Positions 21,691 through 32,436 are shown, numbered from the stretch's first letter. The stretch is 63,679 nt of DNA from Diphasiastrum complanatum (GCA_029204225.1 CM055103.1:51014496-51078174); one strand, 5' to 3'. Notes: generated from the letters alone by a model not told the origin. Numbers and translations are program-made.

Positions 21691-22746
21691 GTGGATGACA
21701 CTACGCAACCGAGATACACCACTGAGACAGTTGTTTATTATATGTATGATCCTAATGCTCAAGCGGTTGACCCCAATGCCCAGACCTATGATCCTAACCA
21801 AGTTGTGTTCGCCACGCATCAATTTTCTGCAATACGAGGATGTTTTATCTATGCAGGTAAACATCCTAGTATTTGCTGCCTAGATAAACTTCGCTTTCCA
21901 CCAGCTTGTGAAAATTGCGGCATTGAACATCATGTGAAAGATTTTCCTTCCCGATCTAAACCAGCTGCTCCTATCTGTTCAGCGCAAGTAGAAACATTGC
22001 CAGTCGAAACTCATTCAGCATGGGTTTTGACTCGTTCACAAACCCAATCCCAAACCCCTACAATTGCATGTAGCAAAACCCAACAACATAATGTCCCTCC
22101 AAGTGAAGATTCGACACCCATTGTCTATCCTCACCCATCTAAAGAAATTAGGCTGCATCACCAGTATCGCCAGCAAATTTGCAATGCAAGCCAACACTCT
22201 TTCACCTCCCATAAACTACCTCACAAGTCTTTTGAAAACAAAACCCTTGAGGGTACTAAAGTTTGGGGGGATTTATTACAAGCCAATGTGACTCTCCCTT
22301 TCCACGTTCTCTGGAAACATGCGAGAAAATGGAGACAACAAATCCAATCCACTGACACCACCACCCCTGATGAGTTGCCCGAAATGCCATTATATCTCAC
22401 AAATCCACTCAATGAAAGGGACAATATCAAAATTCCACCTACCCATCGCCAATCTCGCAAAGTCCTCACTGTACTAGATGGAGGTTTTGGTGTCAACATC
22501 ATTTTCACCTCCCTCATGATAGAAGGGAATCTGAGAGACAAACTCACCAAACCCACTTGTCAGCTAAGGATGGCTGATCAAAGTGTGGTCCGACCTACCA
22601 GTTTCCTTCCACAAGTGTTGATCAAACTAGGAGGCCTAAAGTTTTCTATAGACCTCGTTGTACTCGACATTCCTAGCAATGCCTATTCCTATGAGTTTTT
22701 ACTTAGTTGTCCTTGGCTCACCAATGCAAGAGTCATTCACGACTAG
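21691..22746 (+). pseudogene. Zinc-knuckle spacer and D-G-G protease of G2
   Basis: DPNAQAVDPNAQTYDPNQ shows a short internal repeat. CENCGIEHHVKDF is a decayed knuckle whose last Cys is lost. The protease active site reads TVLDGGFGVNIIFTSLM, with Gly where Ser or Thr normally stands, and YEFLLSCPWLTNARVIH follows about 85 residues later. The frame ends at a TAG at 22744. E3 and E1 share the D-G-G form. Confidence 0.8.
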
Positions 22747-22856
22747 AGCAAAGGCCGAGTCACCTTTGGAAATCAAGATAGTTTTGTTACCATCGATTCA
22801 TCTCGCAAACTCAAACCCACACGAATTCATGACAAAGGATCTTATCTACTAATTTA

Positions 22857-24221
22857 GTGTTTGAGCCATACCGATCCACCCACAAAAAAGGTCATTATTT
22901 TGAATCTACTAACACCATAAATTGGAGTCACAGTTTAGCTACCATTGATTGTGTGAATGGCAATTCTTGTGCTCAACATCAGGATGATTGTACTTATACT
23001 CCTCTAACCGATAATGAACAAATTCTTGATCTAGGCACCCCTATCATTAATATCAATTTTGTTGATATTCTTCTACACAATGATGAGTTGTTAAATGTTG
23101 CCTGGCTACCTACTGATGAATCAAAAGATTTATTCATAGATGACGAGAATGTCTTACGAACTCAGAATTGCCCAGACGATTTGGACATTTATGACATTCA
23201 GATCCTCAACTACATGGAGGCCCTTTCACTCAAGGCCTTTCCGCAGCAGTCCTCCAAAGTGGAACTAGTTGCCAAAGTTACATTTGAAAAACATGATACC
23301 ATGTTATATCGGGTCAAACGACCAAACTATCCATGGGACATCTGTGAGGAGGAAACAATTTTTCAAATCAATGACGAAATCCTCCATGATGTGTCACCAC
23401 TTCCTCATCCACACACCTCATGTCCTCCGAAGCCACAACCTCGTGGTCATACCATAAAAGAAAAGATAAAGAAACCCCTTCAAATTCAGCCCCTTGGAGA
23501 CCTTATCACTGCTAGGAAAGTTCCCGAGATTGCATCTGCTCATACACCAATCCCCGAACCTCCCAAATCACCATCCAGACAGTTGAAAGGCAAGGCCCCC
23601 CTCGAATCACCAGCCCATGATGTGCCAACATATTTTAAGGACTATACGATCGAGGATGTAACCCTCCAATTACCCCAAGCTCAATGTGAGCCAAATGGTA
23701 ATTCACCCTATGAAGGGCCTGACCGAACCATCACTCTCTCCTTGAGTGAGCCAAATGAAAGTAACGAATACATTGTCCACGTCGAGGCTCATCTCAATCG
23801 GGAACAACGTAGAAGGCTTGAAAAGGTTCTGCGCAAATATCGACATGTCTTTGCTTGGTCCTATAAAGACATGAAAGGAGTCTCACCCAGGTTGTTGTAC
23901 ATCGTATTCCCCTTAAACCAGGTGCGAGCCCAATTGCTAGCCGTCCTTACAGATGTAATCCGATCTACAAGGCCAAAATCAAAGAAAAATTACAACGCTT
24001 GTTAGATGCAGGATTCATCTATGAATCGAACATACTGAGTGGGTCCCCAATCGTCATTGTTCCTAAAAAAATGAAAAACTTTGGATTTGTGTTGATTTTA
24101 AGAAACTTAATGCCGTCACAGAACGTGATCATTTTCCATTACCTTTCGGAGAATCCATCTTAGAAAATCTCGCAGGAAATGAGGCCTACTCCTTCTTAGA
24201 TGGCTTTAGTGGATACAATAT
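22857..24221 (+). pseudogene. Linker and N-terminal RT of G2
   Basis: A 382-residue frame holds the linker (SLATIDCVNGNSCAQ; NVAWLPTDESKDLFID), then the RT entry with LRKYRHVFAWSYKDMKGVSP. A frameshift near 23890 and another near 24070 break what follows (GFIYESNILSGSPIVIVPKK; SFLDGFSGYN in mixed frames). RT homology is cut at 24221 by E3 in the middle of the palm entry. The linker is similar in layout to those of E3 and E1. Confidence 0.75.
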
Positions 24222-24666
24222 TGTTGGAGGGTTTGCAGATCCCAAGGCCTAACCCTAGTTAATAAGTGAGAGAGATTTGGCAGCCTGCGTGTGTAAGTCC
24301 AACCCGATGATCACATAGAGATTTGATTAATTAGAAAGTTAATAAAAGGACTTTTAGGCCTTTTGCGGGACTTTTAATGTCGTAGGGCCTAAATGTCAAG
24401 TTAGTGAATAAAGTTGGGTTTCCCTCCAATTTGGATGGTTTTCACTCTTTTTTAAATTTGAATAGTTCAATGGACCAATAGGATTTAGAGGCCAAAGTAT
24501 TTTTTTATGAGAGAAAAAGAGAGAGAGAGAAAGAGTAAGCTATCTTCATTGTGGATCTAGTGTTAATGGATGTAGTGTTAATGATAATGGATGGTAGAGT
24601 TAGATGTGAATCTTCCATTCATGCTGAAATTTGAACTATGTTATCGCTCTCATGGGAACGAATCTA
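24222..24666 (+). repeat. 5' LTR of E3 (internally deleted)
   Basis: It begins TGTTGGAGGGTTTGCA and matches the right LTR to GGGAACGAATCTA. About 190-200 bases present in the right copy, including the TATA box and the polyadenylation signal, are missing. The 3' end and the primer site that should follow are not recognisable, so the end given is where the match stops. Confidence 0.8.
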
Positions 24667-25440
24667 TTATGGCGAATGGCAATCTTTTCTCCAAAATGAA
24701 GTCAGTAAGGCAGCGATAGAAGTCTCCAGATGTGCAATAGACAACCTTTGTCCGATTCACTGTGCATAGATGTGATTCAGATCTATCTACTGCCAGGTCG
24801 GTGAAGAATTATAACATAAATAGAAGGTTTCTCAGAGGATCAGTTGTCATATTGTCATATTTTTGTTAAAAAAGTCTCTTTTTTGCAAAAATACCAATAT
24901 TACTCTTGATTCTTTGCCAGAACCTTTGTCGAGTTTGCAGATTATTCTATTTATAGTAATATACTATTTTTGAGTTCGATGAACATTCATCCTATCCAGA
25001 TCATAGAAAATCTCTATTTTTACCCTCGCCAAACTACTGTGTTTTTGTGTGCCAGAAACCGCCAGTTATACCCTAGTTTTATCTATGTCAAATTTTGAGT
25101 CTGAGAGTTCGGTGAAGGTTATTTCCATAGATTTTGCCAGAAAAACCTAATTATAGAGTTTTTTTTTTCAAAAATAGTACTGCTGGACCTTCACCGAGTG
25201 AATCTTCGCCTAGAGAACCTTCACCAGTTTTATTTTTAGATTTTGATTTTCCAGATCAAGTCCTTGTCAAATTTTGGATCAAATCTGATACAGTCTGATT
25301 TTGATTTTGAGAATTTTTTCATTTTTGAGAAGTATCGATTGGTCGATTTTTGAAAACTTTTTCACGATATAGAAATCTGATTCTTGTCAAGTGGAAGAGA
25401 TCTAATAGATTTGATCTGAGATAGGCTTTATTGAAAATCA
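24667..25440 (+). other. Leader of E3, no gene
   Basis: T-rich leader with repeated phrases about TTCACCGAG/TTCACCAG near 25190-25220. A primer site of the Asp type is not clear; TGGCGAATGGCAATC at 24671 could be a badly decayed one. Confidence 0.4.
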
Positions 25441-26940
25441 TTGTTATTAGAGCACCCCATTTGGATCTACCCAAATACAATTGATTAACAGATCCAATTA
25501 GATTTCTTCAGATCTATTCTGAGTCTTGTGAAGTCTATGGCGAAGTTTTTCGCCAGAATAAACTTAAGCTTTTTCCTATGGCCTTAACAGGCGCAGCACA
25601 AGATTGGTACTATAATCAAGATGAAACTGGGCGTACAGATTGGGAGATTATTAAACGTGCCCTTATCACATGGTTCAAACCTCGGAAGTTTATGGAAGAC
25701 CCTTTCCTACTTTTAAGTAAAATTAAAATGGGAAAGTGGAAAATGGTTTGAGATTACATTAAATGGGTAAAACTCCTCAGTGAGTGCAAACCTGAGCTGA
25801 TTAACTAAAATGCCATGATTATGTGATTTTTGTCAGGATACCTAAAAGGATCAGACGTGAGCTGAAACACCATAATGAGTACGCACTTTTGCAAAATGCT
25901 ATGGATGATGCAATTCGGGAGGAGGATGAAGATTTAGTCAATACTGAATATCAATATGTTGTCTTATACAGCAGGGCAGACCACTACGACATCCACCACT
26001 ATTGCATCAATGAATGTCAACGCTACTGAAGAAATGATGCTCAATGAGTTCGAGAAACTTGGGAAGAACTAGCAAAAACAGATGGAAAAGTTGCAGTGAT
26101 GAGAAGATCAAAGCATTGGAAGATTTCCATGGACAAGCGAACAAGGAACCTCAGAAGTTTGCAAAGACTTTTCCTACAAGGAAAAATGTTTGGTGTTCTA
26201 TTTGTATAGGAAATCACACAATGAATGAGTGTCCTCAATTAACAAAACGAATGGAAATCAGTATATGCCATTTGTGTAATTCGACTAATCATGAGATTGG
26301 ATTTTGCAACTTCAATCCTCGGATAATTCAGCAACGGTATGCCCAGATGGGATACTGAAAACCACATTATGGAGGAAATCCAGCAGCTAGACCTCGTCAA
26401 TCTGCTCTTGGATACCCAGAATGGTTAGCCTTACCTGCCCCACCAAAGCACCCCGCTCCTCCTGCCAATTTGATGGAACTAGAACCTTACAGAAGTGTCG
26501 AGCAATGGAACTATGGTAATGATCAAGAAGGTGGATCTTCAGAACAATATGCTATCTATGCTGCTGCGCGATAACAAGTATCTAGAAACTGGACCAAAGA
26601 ACCACTTGGATGCTTTGCATGTGGAGAAAATCACAGAGTTGCAGAATGTCCAAATAAATTTTTTTTTGTTCCATTCTGTCGTGACTGTGGTTATGGGCAT
26701 TACTATAAGGAATGTCCAGCAAGACCGAAGCCACCACTGGCTATAGCTCTTGTAAATTTGATAACAATCAAGCAAAGACTAGTAGCTCAAAATAAATCAA
26801 GTGTACCCTTGATGGTGGTCACCAGAGCACAGATGCAGAAAGAACCGGTAGCAGATCTAGTACATACCAACAACATCTGGAGTCTGTCCAAATCTTCATG
26901 CAGAAAAAAGAAGATATCAGGATATGAGGCAATGGATTAA
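25440..26940 (+). pseudogene. Gag and four zinc knuckles of E3
   Basis: The capsid core is readable across stops: LFPMALTGAAQDWYYNQDE, then GYLKGSDVS-like and RIRRELKHHNEYALLQNAMD. Two knuckle-like motifs follow (WCSICIGNHTMNECPQ and CHLCNSTNHEIGFC), then in another frame CFACGENHRVAEC and CRDCGYGHYYKEC, both good CCHC. Stops and frame changes occur about every 200 bases. Confidence 0.75.
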
Positions 26941-27109
26941 ACATTTGCAAGAAGAAGATGAGCTTGAAGCTGCTAGAGCAACAACCAAAGTTTGTTCTTC
27001 ACCATTGCAGCAATTGGAAAATTCACATACTAATATGAATGCTCAGTTGCATCATTATGAAGAACCCTTCAAGATGACTGAACTAGAAGCACCGCAAACA
27101 TAGCCGCTC

Positions 27110-27690
27110 ATGAATATTTTGTCTAGTAAGCTCAATAATTTGTTGGGAGAGTTCCTGAAGTTGGTGTCAAAAGCAAAAGAAGTATTAGCGCAAAAGTTAA
27201 CTCAAGCTGAACCAGAAGTCCATCAGGAGCCACTTTTCTGTGCTGAATTTGAAGAATCTAGTGAAGTACTCCATGTCGGAGCAGCTTGGGAAAGTGAACA
27301 AAAAAATATCACCTTGCCGATACAACATGGACAATTTCCTAATGAAGCAGCTGTGATAGATGGCGGTTCGGGAGTTAACCTGATTTCTACAAAGCTATGT
27401 GCAAAATGGGGCCTTACAAAGATAAAACCTGCGACTTTTGCCATTAAGCTAGTTGATTAAATGACAGTTCATCCGCGAGAAATGGCTGAAGATGTACCTG
27501 TAAGATTGTTGGAGTACAATTCATCATTATTTTTGTAGTAATGGACTTACCAGAAACACCAAATGTCTACCGAGTCCTATTGGGACGCCCATGGTTACAA
27601 GTTGCGCAAGTAATTCATAACTGGGGTACCGGAAAAATCACTTTTGAAAATCATGAACGTGCAGTCAAGGTTGATTCTGTAACTTGAACT
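27110..27690 (+). pseudogene. D-G-G aspartic protease of E3
   Basis: AAVIDGGSGVNLISTKLCAK is the active site, again with Gly after Asp. YRVLLGRPWLQVAQVIHNWG follows after a stop at 27458. Upstream is EVLHVGAAWESEQKNITLPI, a block also found in E1 (NVLHIKAAWESEKHNITLPI), showing that the two elements are relatives. Confidence 0.85.
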
Positions 27691-27699
27691 ATCAAACCA

Positions 27700-28440
27700 A
27701 TGGTTCAAAAAGAGGATGATGATTTATCAACAATGGATCATACTTGTGACCGACCAGTAAAAAATTTGGGAGTTCATTATGATTCTCAAACCGATACTGT
27801 CAACTAGAATGAAGCTCTTGCAACGATTGACTGTACAACAGGATATATGTGTCAACAAGATAATCAGTTAGATTTGAGCGAGATTTCATTATTGGATTGA
27901 ATCTTGGATATACCAATCACTTTTCCATTGAATGTGCTGAATGTAGCTTGGATATCAATGGAGCCTATACCAGATCCGATTGAAGATGAACTCATTCCTG
28001 TGAGTCATGCTTTGACTTATGATGACAATGAAGAACGATGAGCAGATTCTAAATCATATGGATCCAACCAGATTTGGAGTGCATAATATTTCTGATGAAC
28101 CAACAATAAAACCACCAAAAGTAGTTATATTGAAGGAAGACAGGATCACAGGGTCAATGACGAAGAAACAAGCCAAACAACTTTATAATATGGTCATGAA
28201 ATGGGAAAATCCTCCTCAAAAGGTTGATTCAAAGAATGTGCCACCCTTACTGGATAAAGGCACAGGAAAAGTCAAGGATGATTGTACAACTCAGAGTTCT
28301 AGCAAGACATCATCATCTAGGAAATCTTCATCTTCGAAGAAGAGTTTATTTTCTTAGAAGTCATCACCTCCACGATCAATTCTTGCTAAAAAGGCTAAGT
28401 GAAGATCCAAGACAAGTCCTTTTGACAAAGAACAAGCAAA
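27700..28440 (+). pseudogene. Post-protease linker of E3
   Basis: NEALATIDCTTGYMCQQDNQ and IPITFPLNVLNVAWISMEPI correspond to E1 blocks DALATIDYQTCQYELDPEP and ITFGVNMINVAWLSAKPI. A Ser/Lys-rich tail (TQSSSKTSSSRKSSSSKK) ends the reading frame. In G2 the same linker leads into RT; here it leads straight to the 3' LTR. Confidence 0.7.
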
Positions 28441-28493
28441 TAAAAGCCCATAGTAATTGCATCTCACGGGTGTCCTGGGACTACCACCAGTTT

Positions 28494-28506
28494 TGGTGGG
28501 GGATAC
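28494..28506 (+). other. Polypurine tract of E3
   Basis: GGTGGGGGATA sits just before the right LTR and is the expected primer for plus-strand synthesis. Confidence 0.65.
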
Positions 28507-29212
28507 CGTTGGAGAGTTTGCATATCCCAAGGCAACCCTAACCCTAGTTAATAAGTGAGAGGGATTTGGCACCCTGCATGTGATAGAGATTTGATTAATT
28601 AGAAAGTTAATAAAAGGACTTTAAATGTCACAGGGCCTAAATGTCAAGTTAGTGAATAAAGTTGGGTTTCCCTCCAATTTGGATGGTTCCCACTCTTTTT
28701 TAAATTTGAATAGTTAGGGAGGCAGAAATAGACCAATAGGATTCAGAGACCAGGGTCCTCTTCTCTACTATAAAAAGGGACCAACTCGAGTTTGCTACAC
28801 ATGTACATACTTCATTTCAATAAAGCAGATTGGTTCTCTTGTGAAACAAATTTATGAACATCCTTGCTCTCTATCACGTTTCCTCCATCTCTCATGCTTT
28901 TATTGTGTTTTGCTAATTGTTGGATCTGATTGTTATTGGGATTGCATGTCTTTATATTTTTTATAAGAGAGAAAGGGAGAGAGAGAAAGAGTAAGCTATC
29001 TTCATTGTGGATCTAGTGTTAATAAATGTAGTGTGAAGGCTTAGGGTTAATGGATTGTAGAGTTAGATGTGAATCTTCCATTCATGCTGAAATCTGAACT
29101 ATGTTATCGCTCTCATGGGAACGAATCTACGTGTGACAACTAACTTCATCTCCTCAATGCTAGATTGATTAGATCTTGGGTTGAGGATAGGCAAGGAAAG
29201 AAACCCACTACA
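28507..29212 (+). repeat. 3' LTR of E3 (full length)
   Basis: Begins CGTTGGAGAGTTTGCA (first base changed from T) and ends CCCACTACA immediately before the duplication AATAT. It is about 706 bases against 445 for the matched part of the left copy. It holds a TATA box and an AATAAA signal (28819-28824). Confidence 0.85.
28768..28778 (+). promoter_or_regulatory. TATA box in the 3' LTR of E3
   Basis: CTATAAAAAGG is a strong TATA box, about 45 bases before an AATAAA. The corresponding region is deleted from the 5' LTR, so only the 3' LTR could start transcripts, and these would run outward into G2. Confidence 0.7.
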
Positions 29213-29326
29213 AATATGATTCAAATTGCTGAAGAAGATCAACATCAAACCGCTTTTGCTACAGAATGGGGAACCTTCTATTGGAAAGTCATGCCTTTTG
29301 GTCTCTGTAATGCTCCTCTTGGAGAT
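29213..29326 (+). pseudogene. RT fragment of G2 resumed after E3
   Basis: The frame reads IQIAEEDQHQTAFATEWGTF and VMPFGLCNAP, the standard continuation of gypsy RT after FLDGFSGYN. It breaks off at about 29326 in the next block. Together with 24005-24221 it would form one RT palm. Confidence 0.85.
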
Positions 29327-29486
29327 ATTGTACTACTCTTTTTGCTAGATTCAAATATAACGATCTTGGGTTTTGATTAAATTGGCTTAGCCTATATACT
29401 ACAAATGTTATATCAGGTCTGGTGTTGTCTACAAATGCTATATCAGGTCTGGTGTTGTCTGCAAGATACAACAATGATCCAATCAA
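29289..29486 (-). pseudogene. Copia RT-RNase H junction fragment
   Basis: Minus-strand MIGSLLYLADNTRPDIAF followed by VVYRLSQFNQNPRSLYLNLA is the familiar copia block between RT and RNase H. Ten residues (DNTRPDI-F-V) are present twice because of a 30-bp in-frame tandem duplication. Only this piece of a copia element is present. Confidence 0.75.
29400..29459. repeat. 30-bp tandem duplication
   Basis: Two copies of a 30-base unit beginning TACAAATG and ending GTTGTC, with one difference, duplicate ten codons of the copia fragment. Confidence 0.9.
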
Positions 29487-29522
29487 CCTTCAATAGGGTG
29501 TATTGAAGGTTGATTGGATCAT
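29474..29522. repeat. Perfect 22-bp snap-back palindrome with five-base loop
   Basis: Arms 29474-29495 and 29501-29522 are exact reverse complements around GGGTG; the arm begins ATGATCCAATCAACC. It starts at the break end of the copia fragment. Its geometry (22-bp arms, five-base loop) equals that of the palindrome at 12338. Confidence 0.95.
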
Positions 29523-29820
29523 GGAACCTACTTTGAGTCATTATGTTGTGGGAATTTCAGTTAAACAAGAATGCTCAAGAATGCCAAACAATGCAAAAAA
29601 AGCATTCAAGTGGGAAACTAATTAACAAAGCTACAAAAATGAATGTACTCACAAGATTGACTAAAAAGCCCAGTAAGAGTGAGATGGTTTTTTCTCTTAT
29701 CAATTAGACCCAATTACGCATTACTTGGTGTTATAAGTCATGATCTATTTTTGGAGGATATACATAACCATGTATCCTTTTAAGCTTCGACTTATGTACG
29801 TTTGCTGAGTAGTTTCTATT
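29523..29820. other. Short unassigned stretch
   Basis: No gene, repeat or primer site was recognised. It may be residual retroelement sequence. Confidence 0.4.
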
Positions 29821-29981
29821 AGAGAGAAAATGCTTTTTTGGTTTACAAGGGGTGGCTCGAACTTGAGACCAAAGTAAATTTGGATCTCCAGTTAACCAAT
29901 TGAGCCAACCCCCTTGGGTTATTTTAGAGAGAAAATGCTTCTTGGTTTCCAAGGGGAGGCTCGAACCTGAGACCAAAGAAA
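29821..29981 (-). mobile_element. tRNA-derived SINE, tandem with a partial second copy
   Basis: On the minus strand TGGCTCAATTGGTTA (29907-29893) fits the RNA polymerase III A box, and AGTTCGAGCCA (29863-29853) fits the B box, about 32 bases apart as in tRNA-derived SINEs. The B box and body (AGGTTCGAGCC, 29968-29958) occur again 105 bases upstream, so two units lie head to tail with the first truncated. The body ends in a block reading AAGCATTTTCTCTCTAA. Confidence 0.7.
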
Positions 29982-29984
29982 ATG

Positions 29985-31070
29985 AAAGCACAAATCCCAT
30001 AATGTCTTTCACAAAAAAACACAGAATGCCACTCCCTAGGATTTTAAAACAATGGCTGTTAAAAAGTCGAAGTCTTTTTGCTAAGTAAAGAGGTCAAGAG
30101 ATTGGGTTAAATGTAATTAAGCCATTAGTAAATTATATGAACCCAAGGGATTCTTTTGTGTGGATGAAAAAATTGATATTCACATGATAACATTAAAGAA
30201 AGTGGCATTCAAGTACATGTGGCGAAGAAGAGGCAGGACAAAAAGTGCACAGATACTTCTATTGTCAAAAATATGACAATGCTAGAGAAAAGCACAATAT
30301 GCATTATGTGAAATTAAGGATCCTTTCTACATGACATCTCATTATGGTCAAGAAATATTACATAGCCCTTGAAGGGATAGGCATGTTTTAAAGCATATTA
30401 CGCACTACGGATTTTCATGTGTTAGAGGACCAGATATGATTCATGCTTTCGTTGTGATTCTCTTTCTATGATTTTTTGACTGACTGGTTATGTGTGTACA
30501 TCCATTCAATATTTTTTTATTTGTTTATATTAAGTACAAGTTTGGAATATGTCGAGTTGGATCTTGGTCGTGATAGCGGGTGTCACTATCAGATTAGTTA
30601 AATAGATAGTATCTATAATGCAAAAACTAGTTTAAGCAAGTAACTAGCTTTATTTTGGGTACCATAATAAAAAATTAGATAGTCGACATTATTTAATTCC
30701 AGCTGGGATCAAGTTGACAAATTTGTAGATTCAGGTCAAGCTAAAGTCGATTCGACAAAGCATTGAGTTCAGCTCAATAGTTGTTTGAATTGAACTTATT
30801 CAAAACCCTTCATTGAGTCTTATCCCGCTCTCGAATGGTCACCTATTGTGATTGTCATGTATTTATGCAGATTGTTTGATAAATCAATTAATTATGTAAG
30901 AATTGATTACATTCTAAATAACAAATGGATCTACGTTAACTATTGGGTTAGAGAGATAGGGATTCTTCATGCCTATATGAATGAAGTAGGGATTCTTCAA
31001 CAGAGCTTAAGATCACATCATCTAGTTTTGTATGTCTCACGTTAGGATCCTTGAAGCTCCCTAAGCATTT
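29985..31070. other. No gene recognised
   Basis: AT-rich DNA with only short open frames on both strands. Nothing matches the other elements of the window. Confidence 0.45.
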
Positions 31071-31072
31071 CA

Positions 31073-31228
31073 TGGTATATGCAATGGCGTCGAATCAAAT
31101 TTGTATTCTAACAAAGGTACTTATAAGCTCTAGTGGAAGGAACCTAAATAAATGGTATACGCAATGGCGTCGAATCAAATTTGTATTTTAACAAAGGTAC
31201 TTATAAGCTCTAGTGGAACCTAAATAAA
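31073..31228. repeat. Tandem duplication, 80- and 76-bp units
   Basis: The unit starts TGGTATA(T/C)GCAATGGCG. The copies differ at two bases plus a four-base GGAA indel, so the duplication is fairly recent. Confidence 0.9.
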
Positions 31229-31956
31229 TGTTGATGAAGGACTTCAAACTAATGTTCTTAGATCAACTCTTTGGCTAGCAAAGTAATTCATGGAAAGGAC
31301 AAGGATTGAGCACATCATGGTTCACATGAACTCCCATGCCATCCTTAAATAGAAAAGAGGGTGGAAAAGGTAGGTGGATTGTCTAGAGCTCAAGCACATA
31401 TCAAACAAGACTTAGAGTAAAACCTTCTCTTATGAGCGTATCTTGGAATGGTTCAAAGAGTTTTAGTGCTTACTCTTTGTGACTTCTAGCTTGAAAACTG
31501 GAAAACTTTGATGATCGACCAAATAATCTACAGAATATAAACAGTAGAGCCGGCAAGAAAATATTGCATCCTTGATGCATAGTCACACTGAACATAATGA
31601 TTATTAAAAATAGAAGCATCTCTCCTCTTCTGAGTACATGGATGGCTGGGCAAAGATAATTCAGAAGACCGAACTATAAATAACTAGCTGAACAAACACA
31701 CGCACGCACGCACAAACCAGTAATCTATTCACATACTGATCCCTTCTTTCCTTAGAGCTGGAAGAGATAGATTACACCCGAAGATGCGAAACGAGGACGA
31801 TCCAGGAAGAGATATGCGATCAGATCAGGGCAAATCATAATAATTCACCAAGGGCTACTCTTAAACTTCCAAATGAATTCTTGTCACCTGCCCTGTAGCA
31901 AACGCAGCGTCCATGGCGAATAATTGCGGACTCCTCCACCTCTTCAAATAGGCTCT
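31229..31956. other. No gene recognised
   Basis: No convincing frame. A short CACG(CACG) microsatellite lies near 31700. Sequence from about 31850 on may be the 3' untranslated part of the minus-strand frame that follows. Confidence 0.4.
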
Positions 31957-32301
31957 TTATATTCTCCTCCATCCAGCGAGTGAGTCACTTAGTTGCTTCG
32001 ATGAAGGGGTATCAGAATGTGGAAATCCAACGCACCTTGGAGCCTTCAGTGAACTCTGTGAGTGGAGCTGTCCTCTACCTTGTATCTCACCCCACCAGAC
32101 ACGCCTGTACAAATACGTTGCACACAAAGAACGTTTGAGCGCTATGCCATCGAATGGCTGCGCCCAGAAACGGCCGCTATCAAACCAAAACTTGTCGATG
32201 TAGAGTGTGTGCTCCGTGGACAGATTCACAATGTTGATCTCCAGCCAACGAACTTTATCATGCACATCTTGCACTGAGCCAAAAATTTTGGAAACTGGCA
32301 A
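31957..32301 (-). CDS. Unrecognised 114-residue frame, possibly a gene end
   Basis: The frame runs MPVSKIFGSVQDVHDKVRWL, INIVNLSTEHTLYIDKFWFD, then ALKRSLCATYLYRRVWWGEI. The first 80 residues have a balanced, amphipathic composition that looks like real protein, unlike neighbouring frames; the last 35 look like drift. It could be an exon or fragment of a host gene. I do not recognise the family and claim no function. Confidence 0.35.
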   Translation of the reverse strand: MPVSKIFGSVQDVHDKVRWLEINIVNLSTEHTLYIDKFWFDSGRFWAQPFDGIALKRSLCATYLYRRVWWGEIQGRGQLHSQSSLKAPRCVGFPHSDTPSSKQLSDSLAGWRRI

Positions 32302-32436
32302 AAGTGGAGCCGGTCAGAATGGCAAAAATTTGGGCAAGCCGAGCCTAAACTTTTTTGGAAAGCCGAACCGGGCAGAATGGCCTTTGCCCGGCTCCTTCCA
32401 TTGCGTAATGGGATACTTGAAATTTTTTCAGAAGCA
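32281..32436. repeat. GC-rich repeat related to 32610-32725
   Basis: AGCCGAGCCTAAA, CCGGGCAGAATGG and CATTGCGTAATGGG occur in the same order as in the fold-back element 300 bases further right. This is a diverged direct copy without the left arm. Confidence 0.6.

Larger units (their letters stand above)
24222..29212 (+). mobile_element. E3: LTR element with gag and protease but no polymerase
   Basis: Two related LTRs flank about 3.8 kb of decayed gag, zinc knuckles, protease and linker. No RT, RNase H or integrase is present; a purine-rich tract and the 3' LTR follow the linker directly. The target duplication AATAT (24217-24221 and 29213-29217) and the exact rejoining of host RT sequence prove insertion into G2. 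This layout matches terminal-repeat gag elements (TR-GAG type), which need enzymes from relatives. The left LTR lacks the promoter segment. Confidence 0.85.
19516..29326 (+). mobile_element. Ty3/gypsy element G2, interrupted by E3
   Basis: A partial LTR, Asp-tRNA primer site, gag, zinc knuckle, protease, linker and the start of RT lie in order up to 24221. RT resumes at 29213-29217, after E3, with the 5-bp duplication AATAT on both sides, so the two halves are one element. RT then stops at about 29326 against unrelated copia sequence, so RNase H, integrase and the 3' LTR are gone. Confidence 0.85.

Noticed and set aside
21493-21864. 123-residue minus-strand frame opposite G2 gag tail
   Set aside because: It is a shadow of the Gln/Pro/Tyr-rich gag tail; sense-strand zinc-knuckle and protease context explains the region.
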